64,000 nucleotides of DNA from Flaccisagitta enflata (Eukaryota; Chaetognatha; Sagittoidea; Aphragmophora): NCBI GenBank assembly GCA_965153355.1, contig OZ231128.1:44268001-44332000 (forward strand). Direction: 5' to 3'. Positions within the stretch are counted from its first letter, which is position 1; the number at the start of each line of letters is the position of its first letter. The notes under the pieces are model-generated. The model ran no database searches, was not told where the DNA came from, and saw only the letters and a program-made list of their open reading frames with translations. The position numbers and the translations under genes were made by a program. This document shows, in pieces, positions 37,382-49,093 of this stretch.

Positions 37382-38278
37382 GTGGGGTAATCATCGTGAT
37401 AACAATCAGTGTGTGTAGTTAAATGCTTGATTTGGTAATCACCGTGATAACAATCAGTGGATTTGTGGTTAATTGCTTGCCTGGGGTAATCACAGTGATA
37501 ACAATCAGTGTCTGTGGTTAAATGCTTGCTTGGGGTAATCACGGTGATAACAATCAGTGGATTTGTGGTTAAATGCTTGCCTGGGGTAATCACCGTGATA
37601 ACAATCAGTGTCCGTGGTTAAATGCTTGCTTGGGGTAATCACCGTGATAACAATCAGTGTGTGTAGTCAAATGCTTGATTTGGTAATCACCGTGATAACT
37701 ATCAGTGGAATTGTGGTTAAATGCTTGCTTGGGGTAATCACCGTGACAACAATCAGTGCCTGTGGTTAAATGCTTGCTTGGGCTAATCACCATGATAACA
37801 ATCAGTGTGTGTAGTTAAATGCTTGATTTGGTAATCACCGTGATAACAATCAGTGAATTTGTGGTCAAATGCTTGCTTGGGGTAATCACTGTGGTAACAA
37901 TCAGTGTGCGTGGTTAAATGCTTGCTTTGGGTAATCACCGTGATAACAATCAGTGTGTGTAGTCAAATGCTTGATTTGGTAATCACCGTGATAACTATCA
38001 GTGTATTTGTGGTTAAATGCTTGCTTGTGGTAATCATTGTGATAACAATCAGGTTGTGTGGTTAAAGGCTTGCTTGGGGTAATCACCGTGATAACAATCA
38101 GTGTTTGTCATTAAATTCTTGACTTGGTAATCGCCATGATAACTATCAGGGGAATTGTGGGTAAATGCTTGCTTGGGGTAATCAACGTGATAGCAATCAG
38201 TGTGTGTAGTCAAATGCTTGATTTGGTAATCCCTGTGATAGCAATCAGTGGATTTATGCTTAAATGCTTGCTTTGGGT
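37382..38278. repeat. 48-bp tandem array, copy B, extended
   Basis: About 18 units against about 14 in copy A. The extra units (38082-38278) are more diverged and continue past the end of the 5.4-kb block, so the array was probably already longer on this side. Confidence 0.93.
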
Positions 38279-38400
38279 CTGGTCACATTTCTCACTCAAT
38301 CTTATTCTCATGACTGTGTTTGAATTTACGTCTGCATCCATTTCTCTCAATCGGTAGTTTTGTCGGTTTGCCTATCTGTTGGTCCGTCTGCTACTCTCTC

Positions 38401-38401
<1 letters not shown>

Positions 38402-38489
<88 letters not shown>
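38402..38489. repeat. (TC)n microsatellite
   Basis: About 80 bp of TC. The next 220 bases are unique, with no gene. Confidence 0.97.
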
Positions 38490-38492
<3 letters not shown>

Positions 38493-38710
38493 CTATTCTC
38501 ATGGCACGTTTTGGAATGCTTGATTGTAGTGCTAATTACAAGGGCACCGAGAGTTTACAATGTACAACATGTAACCTTCTAGACAATAAAGACCATCGGC
38601 TGAACATATGAAAGCCATGGCATGACATAAATTTTTACAATGAAATTGAAAAAATCCAATTTGATTCTGTATATTCCAATGGTACTGTTGTACTACAAAA
38701 CATTATATCA

Positions 38711-38869
38711 ACGAGGCCGGATACACGGCCACCAGTTGCGGACGGGTGGGCAGGGGTGGAAATGCGCGTTTTCACACTTTTTGACTTGATCATTATGGAC
38801 CAACGGACGGACGGACCGACGAACGGACGGACAAAGCCTCTTATAGAGTTGCGTGTCCGCAACTAAAAA
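38711..38869 (+). repeat. GGAC-rich dispersed repeat, complete short copy
   Basis: A reference copy. Left hairpin-like GGCCGGATACACGGCC, then CCAGTTGCGGACGGGTGGGC, the interior TTTTGACTTGATCATTATGG, GGAC units, and the right end AGAGTTGCGTGTCCGCAACT followed by AAAAA. The left AGTTGCGGAC is the exact reverse complement of the right GTCCGCAACT. Confidence 0.88.
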
Positions 38870-39202
38870 TTGAACAGGTGTGGAATACAAGAACCGCCCA
38901 TGGATCTATGAATACACTCTGATTGTAATGACCCCAGTGCCTCAATAGGTGTATGAAGATAAAAGTTATATGAAGCACTGGGGCGTCACTAATACACCCC
39001 CCTCACCCTTACCTTTAACCTCTAGGATGGATGATATCAATGTTATACTTAAAACCACAAGTATCTTCCTTTTCCATCCTTTCAAATCATCATACCATCT
39101 TTTATATTTATTACTGAAATTGTTTATTGTACTTTTTACCGCTCAAAACAATTTTGTTTACGTGATTAATTCATGTACCTTGAGCAAAAAATCAATCAAT
39201 CA

Positions 39203-39206
39203 ATCA

Positions 39207-39266
<60 letters not shown>

Positions 39267-39474
39267 TTTAATGCGACCCTCATTTCTGCCACACCACGCG
39301 GTTTTTATGGAAGTTTGCAGAAAATGAATTTCATTTCATTGCTTCTCTCTTGCTCTTCTGTCCTTCCAGATTCTTTTCTGTTTTGACCTACATTTCTATT
39401 TATCTTTATACTCTGCTTCTCTTATTCTTCTTTTCAAATCTATCTGTATTTTTTTTTTCTCTCTCTCGCTCTCG

Positions 39475-39523
<49 letters not shown>

Positions 39524-39525
39524 CT
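39203..39525. repeat. (TC)n microsatellites with GCTCTC variants
   Basis: Two TC tracts (39203-39264 and 39458-39525) separated by unique sequence. The stretch 38870-39200 holds nothing recognisable. Confidence 0.9.
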
Positions 39526-39978
39526 TCTGTGTGTTTCCTCTGAGCGACACAGTTCTTCCACTCGGTTAATCAAAGGGTTTGATCGGCGCCTTTTCACTTT
39601 TTATAGCTTTCATTCATACCTCATCACCCCTTCTAGCATTTGTCCTTTTCCTCCTTGTTCGACCAGTCGCTTAAGTTTTTGTCCGTCCATACGTCCGTCC
39701 GTCCATCCGCCTTTTATTTCTGTCCCTCCGTCCATCCTTGCACCTTTCCCTTGGTTTATTTGCCAAAAAAAAATGTCACCTACTATCTTGGAAACAAATT
39801 TACAACACTACTGCCTCTCTTCTTTTCCACAAGATTAATTCACTTCGCTGTAATTTGATTGGTCAATCTTAATGCAACCCTGGAAACCATCACCGTTCGG
39901 CCGTCAGTCCATCACATCCATCAACATGTTTTTCTCTGTCCTTCTCTTCACGTATCTTTTATTAGATTTATATCACTG

Positions 39979-39981
<3 letters not shown>

Positions 39982-40030
<49 letters not shown>
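39982..40030. repeat. (TC)n microsatellite abutting a donor site
   Basis: On the minus strand it is (GA)n that begins inside the donor GTAAGAGAGA of exon 40034-40200. The stretch 39530-39980 is unique, with no gene. Confidence 0.95.
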
Positions 40031-40033
<3 letters not shown>

Positions 40034-40200
40034 CTTGAGTTTCGGTTTAAAGTAGAGAAGCGCGGTTATGTTTCTGGAGACATGATTCATGCCCAAAATA
40101 TTTAGACTGAGAGTCGTCGATGGTTTCCATGGAGATAACATTCCCCTTTCCAGGGCGATCACGATCTCCACTCCAGCTTTCACTTTACGAATCCACTGAC
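40034..40200 (-). CDS. Ig-superfamily membrane protein, exon 4 in window (second half of Ig domain 2)
   Basis: Internal exon of 167 bp, phase 1 in and phase 0 out. Acceptor CATCCCATCTCAG, donor AAG/GTAAGA. It encodes GQWIRKVKAGVEIVIALERG, then TTLSLNILGMNHVSRNITAL and a G-strand-like LLYFKPKLK. It completes Ig domain 2, but the usual F-strand cysteine is absent, so this domain has no canonical intradomain disulfide. RNIT is a possible N-glycosylation site. The donor runs straight into (GA)n on the coding strand, and (TC)n lies 60 to 150 bases upstream of the acceptor, so the exon is bracketed by oppositely oriented dinucleotide repeats. The following intron is 15.7 kb. Confidence 0.87.
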
Positions 40201-40257
40201 CTGAGATGGGATGAGAAAAAAATGGCGGGGGGGGGGGGGTGGTTGAGTTAAATAATG

Positions 40258-40258
<1 letters not shown>

Positions 40259-40317
<59 letters not shown>

Positions 40318-40349
40318 CGAGAGCGAGAGCGAGAGAGAGAGAGAGAGAC
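40259..40349. repeat. (GA)n with GCGAGA variants upstream of an exon acceptor
   Basis: On the minus strand a (TC)n tract 60-150 bases before the acceptor of exon 40034-40200; a 12-base run of G (C on minus) lies between. A 28-base flank, GAGACCCAAACACTAGGGCT and onward, is repeated at about 40501-40528 beyond a GGAC-rich fragment (40411-40490). Confidence 0.93.
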
Positions 40350-41000
40350 CCAAACACTAGGGCTTGATTACCATCTAAAATCTAGGCTCTTTCAGTTTTC
40401 AACACAAGCATTACAGACGAGCGAGCCATCGGATTAACAGACCAATGGACCGACGGACGAATGGACAAAGCATGTACTGTCACGACTTGAAACGGAAAGA
40501 GAGAGACCCAAACACTAGGGCTTGATTAGGAGCAACAAGTAACTCAAGGTAATACTAACAATATCGTCGTCGACGAGTGGGACGAACAACCTCTCGCCCT
40601 TCAAGCACGCACAATTCGGCACATATATGTTCGCCCCACTTGCACTCGTCGGCGAAGTTATTGTTAGTGTCACAACTTAAAACCAAATGAAAAAATACCG
40701 CAATACGGGAAAGAAAAATAAAGGGGGAAAAAGTAAAAGTCAAATAGTTACGTCATTTGGGAAAGATGGATGGAAGGGTTAAAATTGAAAGGGTTCTGAT
40801 CTAATATCGGAAATTGCTACAGACCTATCGGGTTTTCTGACCTTTATTGAGTGGAAATGAAATGAAATTCTGGCAGCCTTATCTTTATTGGTTTGTTAAT
40901 AGTTGCAGCCATCGTGATGCAGTTTTCTCCCCCCCCCCTTATTTTAGAGGTTTAAGAACGAGGATCGAGGAAAGAGCGTTTCCACATCAATCAAATGTGT

Positions 41001-41150
41001 TCTTAGTCGCGTGCTACGCAACTCTACTCCCCGCTTTGTCCGATCGTTGGCCGGTCGGTTGGTCAGTCACGTTTTACTTTTTTTATGTTTTCGCGGTCCT
41101 TTGCTCCTGTCCAAATAATCTGATGACCTGTGCATCCTCACACACCTAAA
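41001..41150 (-). repeat. GGAC-rich dispersed repeat, partial copy
   Basis: AGTCGCGTGCTACGCAACTC end, GTCCGATCGTTGG units and TTTGCTCCTGTCCAAATAAT interior, related to 3464-3686. The left end is missing. Confidence 0.75.
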
Positions 41151-41342
41151 AGAGGCAGTGTCCGTCGGTCGGTTCGCTGGTTGGTCAGTCGGTAACACAT
41201 GTAAGAAGAAATCACATAATTCTAGGCTTTTACATCAATAGATCAGCATGAATTATTCTCTCATTCAATAATGAAATCATTCATTCATAAACAACATTTC
41301 CATAAGTTTCGCGCACTGTGTTCCAAGGAGGCCCTGCCCTGC

Positions 41343-41522
41343 TTTTTAGTTGCGGACACGCAACTCTATAAGAGGCTTTGTCCGTCCGTCGGTCCGTCTG
41401 TCGGTCCGTCCGTCCGTTTGTCCATCCGTCGGTCCGTCAGCACGAGTCGAAAAGTGGGAAAACGCGCATTTCCGCCCCTGCCCACCCATCCGCAAGTGGT
41501 GGCCGAGTATCCGGCCTTGTTT
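41343..41522 (-). repeat. GGAC-rich dispersed repeat, complete short copy
   Basis: TTTTTAGTTGCGGACACGCA end, GTCCGTC units, GCCCCTGCCCACCCATCCGC and the closing end GGCCGAGTATCCGGCCTTGT. Unique sequence follows to 42398, with a short direct repeat at 41628-41690 (TTTGCTTTCAGCTGCTCTG twice) and no supported gene. Confidence 0.85.
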
Positions 41523-42399
41523 TCTTCATTTCTTCTCCTGGGATAGTGGCCGAAAGAATCACATAGGAATCAAACAAATACTCACTGAGGAGCAACGGAA
41601 CAGCTGACCATCAAATACTTTTGCGAATAATTTGCTTTCAGCTGCTCTGTGAGGCAATTTGCTTTCAGCTGCTCTGAAAGGCATTCGACGAGGCAACTTG
41701 TCCCCGACTAGACAAAGAGAGGAGCTAAGAAGACTTTATGAGACCTTGAAAGAAAAGGTCGTTTTATGCTTGTAGAAACAAAACATAGATAAATAGAAAT
41801 GATATGAGTGGCAGAGGCTTATTTCCTTTTTCCTTTTTTTTTTCTTTTTTCCTTCTTTTTCTCTTGTTGTATCCACGCAGACTTTTTTGAAAAAGAGCAT
41901 TGATTTTTCTTTAAGTGGATTAAGTGATGCTGTGCAGCGAGCAGAAATGTTTTCGTCGCGTGCAAGTTTTTGTGTCGTATTGTCATCAGTCGATCTGTCC
42001 GTGACTGCGTCAGTTACACTTCCTGGCGTTAATGGGCATAATGCTTTCTTTGCCGCTACTGCCCACTGGTACCTTAATTCTAAAAAAAAAAAACGAATAT
42101 TGCGTATGGTAGAGTCATAACCTCCTCCGCCTCTATCTTGGCGTTGATGCGTGGTCGAAAAAGATCTTAAAATCGAGAATAATTTAGAAGGATTCCATGA
42201 TGACGTAGGCCTTGGTAGAATAAAATGTAAGCTTTACGCAGAGTGCGTCATATTGTCTATTGACGTAGGTAGACGCAGGTGACGAGAGTTTGGAGAGTGG
42301 AGCGTGGAGCGTGGAGGGTCACTCAATCGCGACAACTGACGAGTATTCTTTGATTTTCTGTTATGGTCTGCATTTCCAAATAGAATTTCCGAATATATA

Positions 42400-42963
42400 C
42401 AGTAGATCTCGTCTAGACTTGAGATAACGGGGGCAAGCATTGTAAAAAAAACAAATGAAGCCAGGGGAGTGATATTTGAAACATAAACTAATAAAGTGAT
42501 GCTTCATTGCCTATGATAGCTGGTTGCCATGGAAACGCATTTCTATGTATTTTCGCTAAAATATCAATATTTTGAGAAATTTTTCGAGGGAACATTTTTT
42601 AAGATTAAATTTGCTACAACTTTCCCACAGTATGTTCTGTAAGAATGTCGCTTGTTTAGCGGTTGCTAGGGGTTGTCACACATGGATACACTCCCTAGCA
42701 ACGGCTAAATGAGCGACATTCTTACAGAACATTCTGTGGGAAAGTTGTAGCAAATTTGATTTTAAGCAATGTTCCCTAAAACATTCTCTCAAAATATTGA
42801 TGTTTTAGCGAGAATACATGGAAATGAGTTTCCATGGCAACCAGCTATCCTGGGGAATTAAGCATCCTTTGATTAGTCTATGATCCAAATATTTCTCCCA
42901 TGCCTTCATTTGTCTTTCGGTGATGCTTGCCCCCGTTATCTCAAGTCTAGACGAGATCTACTG
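42400..42963. mobile_element. TA-flanked fold-back element, nearly one perfect palindrome
   Basis: Ends CAGTAGATCTCGTCTAGACT and its exact inverse, flanked by TA on both sides. The inverted similarity runs through almost the entire 564 bp (for instance GCAACCAGCTAT and ATAGCTGGTTGC; AACTTTCCCACAG and CTGTGGGAAAGTT). A loop of about 60 bases contains GGTTGCTAGGGGTTGTCACA. CAGT ends and TA duplication fit Tc1/mariner. No coding sequence. Confidence 0.88.
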
Positions 42964-43154
42964 TATGATTAACCATAACCGTAACCTTTAAGTTCCACGT
43001 AGGTGAAAGAGGAGCCCAGTTGGTGCTATATATATAGAACATCAAAATGTCTGACGTATATTTCATGATTAATTAACGTCATTTCTAATTGAGAGTGCCT
43101 ACGCATAAAGCGTGACACTTTCCTGGTATTTATAGGTGTCAGTTGAAAAGATGA

Positions 43155-43860
43155 AAGTGGAAGAAGAAGAAGAAGAAGAAGAAGAAGAAGAAGAAGAAGA
43201 AGAAAAAGAAAAAGAAAAAGAAAAAGAAAAAGAAAAAGAAAAAGAAAAAGAAAAAGATAAAGAAAAAGAAAAAGAAAAAGAAAAAGAAAAAGGAAAAGAA
43301 AAAGAAGAAGATGATGAGGATGATGATGAGGATGATGAAGAAGAAGAAGAAGAAGAAGAAGAAGAAAAAGAAAAAGAAAAAGAAAAAGAAAAAGAAAAAG
43401 AAAAAGAAAAAGAAAAAGAAAAAGAAGAAGAAAAAGAAGAAGAAATAAAAGAAAAAGATGATGAAGGAGAAAAAGAAAAAAAAAGAAAAAGAAAAAGAAG
43501 ATGAAGGAGAAAAAGAGAAAGAAAAAGAAAAAGAAAAAGAAAAAGAAAAAGAAAAAGAAAAAGAAAGAGAAAAAGAAAAAGAAAAAGAAAAAGAAAAAGA
43601 AAAAGAGAAAGATAAAGAAAAAGATAAAGAAGCAGAAAAAGAAATAGTAGAAGAAAGAAGTAGAAAGAGAGCAAGAAGGAGAAAATAAAAAAAGGAGAAG
43701 AAAAAGAAAAAAAGAAGAAAGAAAAAAAAGAAAAAGAAAAAGAAAAAGAAAAAGAAAAAGAAAAAGAAAAAGAAAAAGAAAAAGAAAAAGAAAAAGAAAA
43801 GAAAAAGAAAAAGAAAAAGAAATAAAAGATGAAGAAGATGAAGAAAGAGAGGAAGAAAGG
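43155..43860. repeat. Polypurine tract: (GAA)n and (GAAAAA)n
   Basis: About 700 bp with an almost purine-only plus strand. GAAAAA hexamers dominate, giving Lys-Glu repeats in translation. Confidence 0.97.
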
Positions 43861-44047
43861 AAGAAAGAGAAAGTAAAGACGAAGAAGGAGAAGTAGGAGA
43901 AAAAGATAATTCAATTGAAAAAGAACGAGCGCGTTGGGGTGAAACGATGTGCTGTCACACTCAACAACTGGTGAGAGGCAATATCGCACAGAGTATAGAT
44001 CAATTTTTTTTGCTTTCTTTGCCTTTTGACAAAATGACGATTCGTTC

Positions 44048-44444
44048 ATTCCAGTCAGACGGTTAAACTGACCAATGGACAGACAGACGGATGGAGACAG
44101 CTTTTCATAGAAATGCATGGGATCATCTAAAAGAAAAACTGAAGATAAGAATGAATCAAGACCGGATATCCGGATACACGACTACCTTAGTTTGTTCGAG
44201 AGGGCTGTGGTAGAGATACATGATCACAAGAGTGTTTGGATAGAGGTACAGAGGCAAAAAAGCTTATATTCGCAAACAAGGCCAACACCTATAAGTCGCG
44301 TGCGAGACTTTGGATGATTTAGAATGACTTAGAATGACTCAGTATACTCTTTAAAAAAGTAAAAGTTTGACGGACGGACAGACAGACCGACGAACAGATG
44401 GACGGACGAAGCGGTGTGTGGAGTCGCGTGCACGCGACTAAAAA
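44048..44444 (+). repeat. GGAC-rich dispersed repeats: one fragment and one complete copy
   Basis: Fragment at 44048-44135 and a left-end piece near 44160-44200. A copy of the long-interior type at 44275-44444 starts ACAAGGCCAACACCTATAAG and ends AGTCGCGTGCACGCGACT. Confidence 0.75.
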
Positions 44445-44754
44445 TCAAAATTTGCCCGACCACCTGACATAAATATGTTAACCTTTCATCAATTGTGTAA
44501 GAAAATACTGTATTTTACTGAGGTCTCATCTTTCCATAATCCATATTGCTGTATCGAAAAAGCAATTTTTTTTCTTCGAATAATGAAAAATATCCGTATT
44601 CTTGGGGCAGCCATGGATACTTTTTGGCCGCTGCCCATAGAATCAGAAGACACCGCAAAGGAGAATCTAAAGAAAAAGATATCTGCGGGGTGAACACTAA
44701 CAGCGGAACGCAAATCTTTTATGCATAAACCTGGTAATGAAACACAGAAAGCGG

Positions 44755-44960
<206 letters not shown>

Positions 44961-45189
44961 AAAAATTCGATCAAAAAGATCTGAGAAACTGAGAAACTGA
45001 GCTTTTTCAAACAGACATCAGATAAAAGATGCGTGGCAAAAATTTAAGAAGAAACGTAAAAATAAAAGCATGCTAATTATTAGCATGAACCTTTTGCATC
45101 TACCAAACAAAGGCGTTTTTTGTAATCTTCAAATATCATATCGTTGATAAGTCATTGACTATTAACCAGATGATTCGCGTATATAGTAC

Positions 45190-45393
45190 CTTGGGGTTTG
45201 TAAGCCACGATGGCGGTGGAGCCATCTTCGAATTCCCAGTAGATGTCTCTGAGAGGCACGGCGGGGTTTGACAACACTTTGCAGCTGATATTGAATGAAG
45301 TGAATTGTTCCCAAACGACTTGGATGGAAGAACAGTCGAATTTGGGGGCGAATTTGATGTTCAGCGGAGAATAGGAACACGATGGCATCGGAA
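45190..45393 (-). CDS. Ig-superfamily membrane protein, exon 3 in window (first half of Ig domain 2)
   Basis: Internal exon of 204 bp, phase 1 at both ends, 68 codons. The acceptor is CCCCTCCCCAAAACAG and the donor AAG/GTACTA. It encodes a linker with two cysteines (PMPSC, KFDC), then the B strand FNISCKVLSNPAVP and the C strand DIYWEFEDG with its tryptophan. The pattern is closely matched by exon 24143-24286 ([18 protein letters not shown]), so the two domains arose by duplication. About 40 bases upstream of the acceptor the intron becomes a (TC)n tract of some 380 bp. No AG occurs on the minus strand for about 455 bases before the splice site. Confidence 0.9.
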
Positions 45394-45427
45394 CTGTTTT
45401 GGGGAGGGGGGAAGATGGGAAAGGTGA

Positions 45428-45811
<384 letters not shown>

Positions 45812-46247
45812 GTTATAGGAATAGATCATCAAAAAGTGAGACATGTGTCGCTAACGAAAAAAGTGACAGAGACGTAGTTGCACATGTACGACGGATGGAT
45901 AGAAAGTGGAAAGATGAGGAAATGAAGGAAGAAGCAAAAAAAAAAGGTTAACTTTTAAAGCAAATAAAAAGAAGTTAATTTTTCTTTAAAAAGTCGTGTC
46001 GGCAAGAAACTAATTTGAAAAGGAGAGTTAAAAAAGCGAGCTAAATCTGGAAAAAGTATTGGGTTGCACGTCATGACTAAATTGCTTCATTCTAATTTCC
46101 TCATTTTCCCTTTTCCGCTCGTAAAAAAAGTGATGCCCAAAAACTGTCGTAACGATGGACAGCAATGCCCTTCACTCCAATTCTGTGTCAAACAGCCGCA
46201 AAACCATAGTTGTTTCTTTCTTTTTTTCATCTTTTTCAGGTTGTGTT

Positions 46248-46325
46248 CTCGCATGACGTATCTTTATAAGCGGGTCTGTCCGTTGGTTGGACGGTTTATC
46301 CATATGTATGTCCGTCACGCCTCAT
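46248..46325 (-). repeat. GGAC-rich dispersed repeat, fragment
   Basis: GACGTATCTTTATAAGCGGG, GTCCGTTGG units and GTCCGTCACGCC. The rest of 45812-46895 is unique, with no supported gene. Confidence 0.5.
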
Positions 46326-47290
46326 CCAAAAGCATTGGAAATCATCAACGTAGGCGAAAAAAGACATCCGCAGTTGTTGTGGTTCATGTTTAGCACAAAA
46401 TTGAACTATAATCAATGATAGAGGTTCCTCGCATCACCAGTAGAGTGGGCTCAATATGAGCATTTGAAAATTAAATTATTTCCAAGAACTTTTCATGTTC
46501 CAACTGCAAAAATAGAGCTCAATCTACTTGCAAAATCGATTTGGACTTGATCTTCGCACTCCGTCATTGAAAAATGTGATGTTGAAGAGGAAAGAAAAAA
46601 ATGTTTTCTTTTATGAAATATTCAAATGTTCATAAAATCATAATTTCTATTCTAATCAGTCAAAAACTTTGGGATTGGTCTCATTCGACAGCATTCTTTT
46701 AGTTTTTTCTTTGTTTAAAATTTCAGCTCATTCGGCCAAGCGGTTTTTAAGTAACTGGATTTTCTTATTTGAAAAAGGCCATTTAATTTTTTTTTTTCAC
46801 TTTTTTCTGACTCTGTTTTTAACCACTCTGAACGCACATCTACACGGGATTTTGCTCACCAGTCCATAATGAATAGTAATTATGATGCATCAAAGCAGGG
46901 TGTCACAAAATTTTTTGCTTCCTACGAGCAAAAATCCTCCACCTGTCCCTTCCTACAGGATACAAGTATGACTACCGCAAGTTGAATGCCTTATGTTACT
47001 TGATATACCAAGTCACAAAGTATTAGTGCATGAGGGAATGAGATAGTGAGAGGGACAGAGTCCCAAAAGATACCCATGCTTGAGCTGATAGGAATCATAG
47101 AGAATCTTTTTGGCCCTTAGGGTAGAGACACTTCAACACTTATCATTTCAGTACCCATAGGTTGAGATTTGGGCCCTAAGGCGGGGGTTCTGAGCCTTAA
47201 GGCTGGGATTTTTGAAGCTTTATATTCGTATAAACTAGAATTTCATCTATGCAAATGTATATTTAAGAAGACTTTACATACGATGGAAAA

Positions 47291-47538
47291 AACAAGCGAC
47301 ACAGGGTCACAATATTGTTGCGGACGGGTGGGCAGGGGCCTCCAACCCCCAACCAAACCCCAATCCTCACACACAAACATACACAAAAAGTATCCAAAAC
47401 GCTTGTTTTTCCACTTTTCAACTCAATCATTATGGACTGATCGATGGACCAACAGACCTACAGAATGACCAACCGACAGACTGACAGACGGACGGACAGA
47501 CAAAGCCTGTTATAGAGTTGCGTGTCCGCAACTAAAAA
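47291..47538 (+). repeat. GGAC-rich dispersed repeat inside the hAT-like element
   Basis: Left GACACAGGGTCACAATATTG then TTGCGGACGGGTGGGCAGGG; right AGAGTTGCGTGTCCGCAACT and AAAAA. The left TTGCGGAC matches the right arm. Confidence 0.85.
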
Positions 47539-47554
47539 CCATTCTAGCTTTCTT

Positions 47555-48305
47555 CCTCCTTGCTCCCTTCTTTTCTCCTTTCTTTCCTTCCTTCCTTCAT
47601 TTGTTCCCTCCTTCCTTCATTTGTTCCCTCCTTCCTTTAAAAACAGGAGGAAAAAATTGTTCTGCCTTTCTTCCTACTTCCTCCCTGCCTACCTTCCTTC
47701 CTTCTCTCCTTCCTTCTTTCCTTCCTTCTTTCCTTCCTTCTTTTAAAAACAAAAGGAAAAAAAAATTTCTGTTTTTCTTCTTCCTTTCTTTCTTCCTTCA
47801 TTCCTTCCTTCCTACTGTCTTTCCTCCTTTCCTTCCTTCCTTCCTTAAAAAACAGTAAGAGGAAAACTTTTTCTTCCACTCTTTCCCGTCCTTCCTTCCT
47901 TCCTTCCTCCCTTCCTTCCTTCCTTCCTTCCTTCCTTCCTTCCTTTAGAAATAAGAGGGAAAAACTTTTTCTGCCTTTCTTCTTCCTTCCTTCCTTCCTC
48001 CCTTCCTTCTTTTCTTCTTTTTTCCTTTTTTCCTTCTTTTCTATCTCCCTCCCTTCCTTCCTCCCTCACTTCTTTGCTTCTTCCATTCCTTTTTTCTTCT
48101 TTCCCTCCTTTTTTCCTTCCTTCCTTCCTTTATAAACAGGAGGAAAACACTTTTTCTGCCTTTCTTCTTCCTTCCTTCCTTCCTTCCTCTTTCCTTCTTC
48201 TTCCCTTCTTCCTTCCTTTTACTTTCTTCTCCTTCCTTTACCTTCTTTTTCTTCTTTCCTTCTTCCTCTTTTTTTTCTTTCTCTCCTTCTTCCCCCTTCC
48301 CTTCC
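47555..48305. repeat. CCTT-rich minisatellite, about 100-bp units
   Basis: Five to six units, each a CCTT/CTTT pyrimidine stretch ended by AAAAACAGGAGGAAAAA-like sequence and TTCTGCCTTTCTTC. Confidence 0.88.
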
Positions 48306-48547
48306 TACCAGCCTAGCTAGCTTCCTATGAGCGCCGCTCGCGTGCTTGGGCACTTTGTGACACCCTGCATCAAAGTCCGAAAGCCGCATGGGGAGCCGTG
48401 GTGATCTTTAAAGGATCACTCCATACCTTTGGACCCACCAGCAGGTCACAATCGCCACTTAATCGAAATTTTTTTGAATCCTCATAAGATCATCTCATCT
48501 GAGTTTTTTTTTACAATATTTCAGCTCATTCAGTCTGTAATTGTCAA

Positions 48548-49093
48548 CAAGTGACGCTGGTTCAGTGTCTTTATGGATGGGGAGGGGCGAGGCAGAGGCG
48601 TAAAACCCCCATCCATACCATCCCCCACACCACGCCCACTCATACACACACAGACAATTATAACTGCAGCATCATAAATTTGCTTTCACAATTTGACTCG
48701 ATCATCACAGACCAACGGACGAACCGACAGACCAACAAACTGATTAAGCCTTTTATAGAGTTGTGTGTCTGAAAATTAACAAGTGACTCACTTGAAGTGA
48801 GGTACTTCAGACCAACTAACTGGAAAAAAGATCCACCAACAGATACCTATTCGACCGTGAAAAGTATTGAACATCAAATCTTTCTTTTTTAATTGCGAAC
48901 ACGCAACTCTATAAGAGGCTTTGTCTGTCCATAAGTCCATTGGTCGGTCAGTACGTCGGTCCAGATGCTCGTGTTGAAAAGTGCGAAAATGCGCATTTTT
49001 GATGCAGCAGTGTGTATGGGGTGGGCGAAGTTGTGGATGGCGGTTGTATGCCCAGCCGTCAGCAACGATATTGCAACCCCAGCGTCACTTGTT
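48548..49093. repeat. Two GGAC-rich dispersed repeats tail to tail
   Basis: A plus copy (48548-48785) and a minus copy (48886-49093) with palindromic ends facing each other 100 bases apart. Both carry the GTGACGCTGG / CCAGCGTCAC outer ends, making a 546-bp imperfect palindrome. Confidence 0.8.

Larger units (their letters stand above)
32632..38081. repeat. 5.4-kb tandem segmental duplication, copy B
   Basis: Second copy of 27211-32620. Differences seen include a longer (GA)n, a slightly different internal minisatellite, one altered unit of the 48-bp array (the extra CATGTCATCAG present in copy A is missing) and scattered substitutions. Confidence 0.95.
46896..48367. mobile_element. 1.47-kb non-autonomous hAT-like element with 8-bp target duplication
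   Basis: Ends CAGGGTGTCACAAA and TTTGTGACACCCTG, with GCTTCCTACGAGC and GCTTCCTATGAGC subterminal. CATCAAAG flanks it on both sides (46888-46895 and 48368-48375). Inside are a complete GGAC-rich repeat (47291-47538) and a CCTT-rich minisatellite (47555-48305). No transposase frame. Related short copies sit at 29754-30060 and 35182-35488. Confidence 0.87.

Noticed and set aside
31913-38278. Regular repeats of 48 bp considered as a CRISPR array
   Set aside because: There are no unique spacers between conserved repeats, the whole unit is repeated, and the context is an animal intron with no cas genes.
44620-44640. GGGGCAGCC ... GGCCGCTGCCC as a fifth copy of the GGGCAGCGGCCCC element
   Set aside because: Only about ten bases match at one side, with no GTCCTGTAGAACACAG or internal array.
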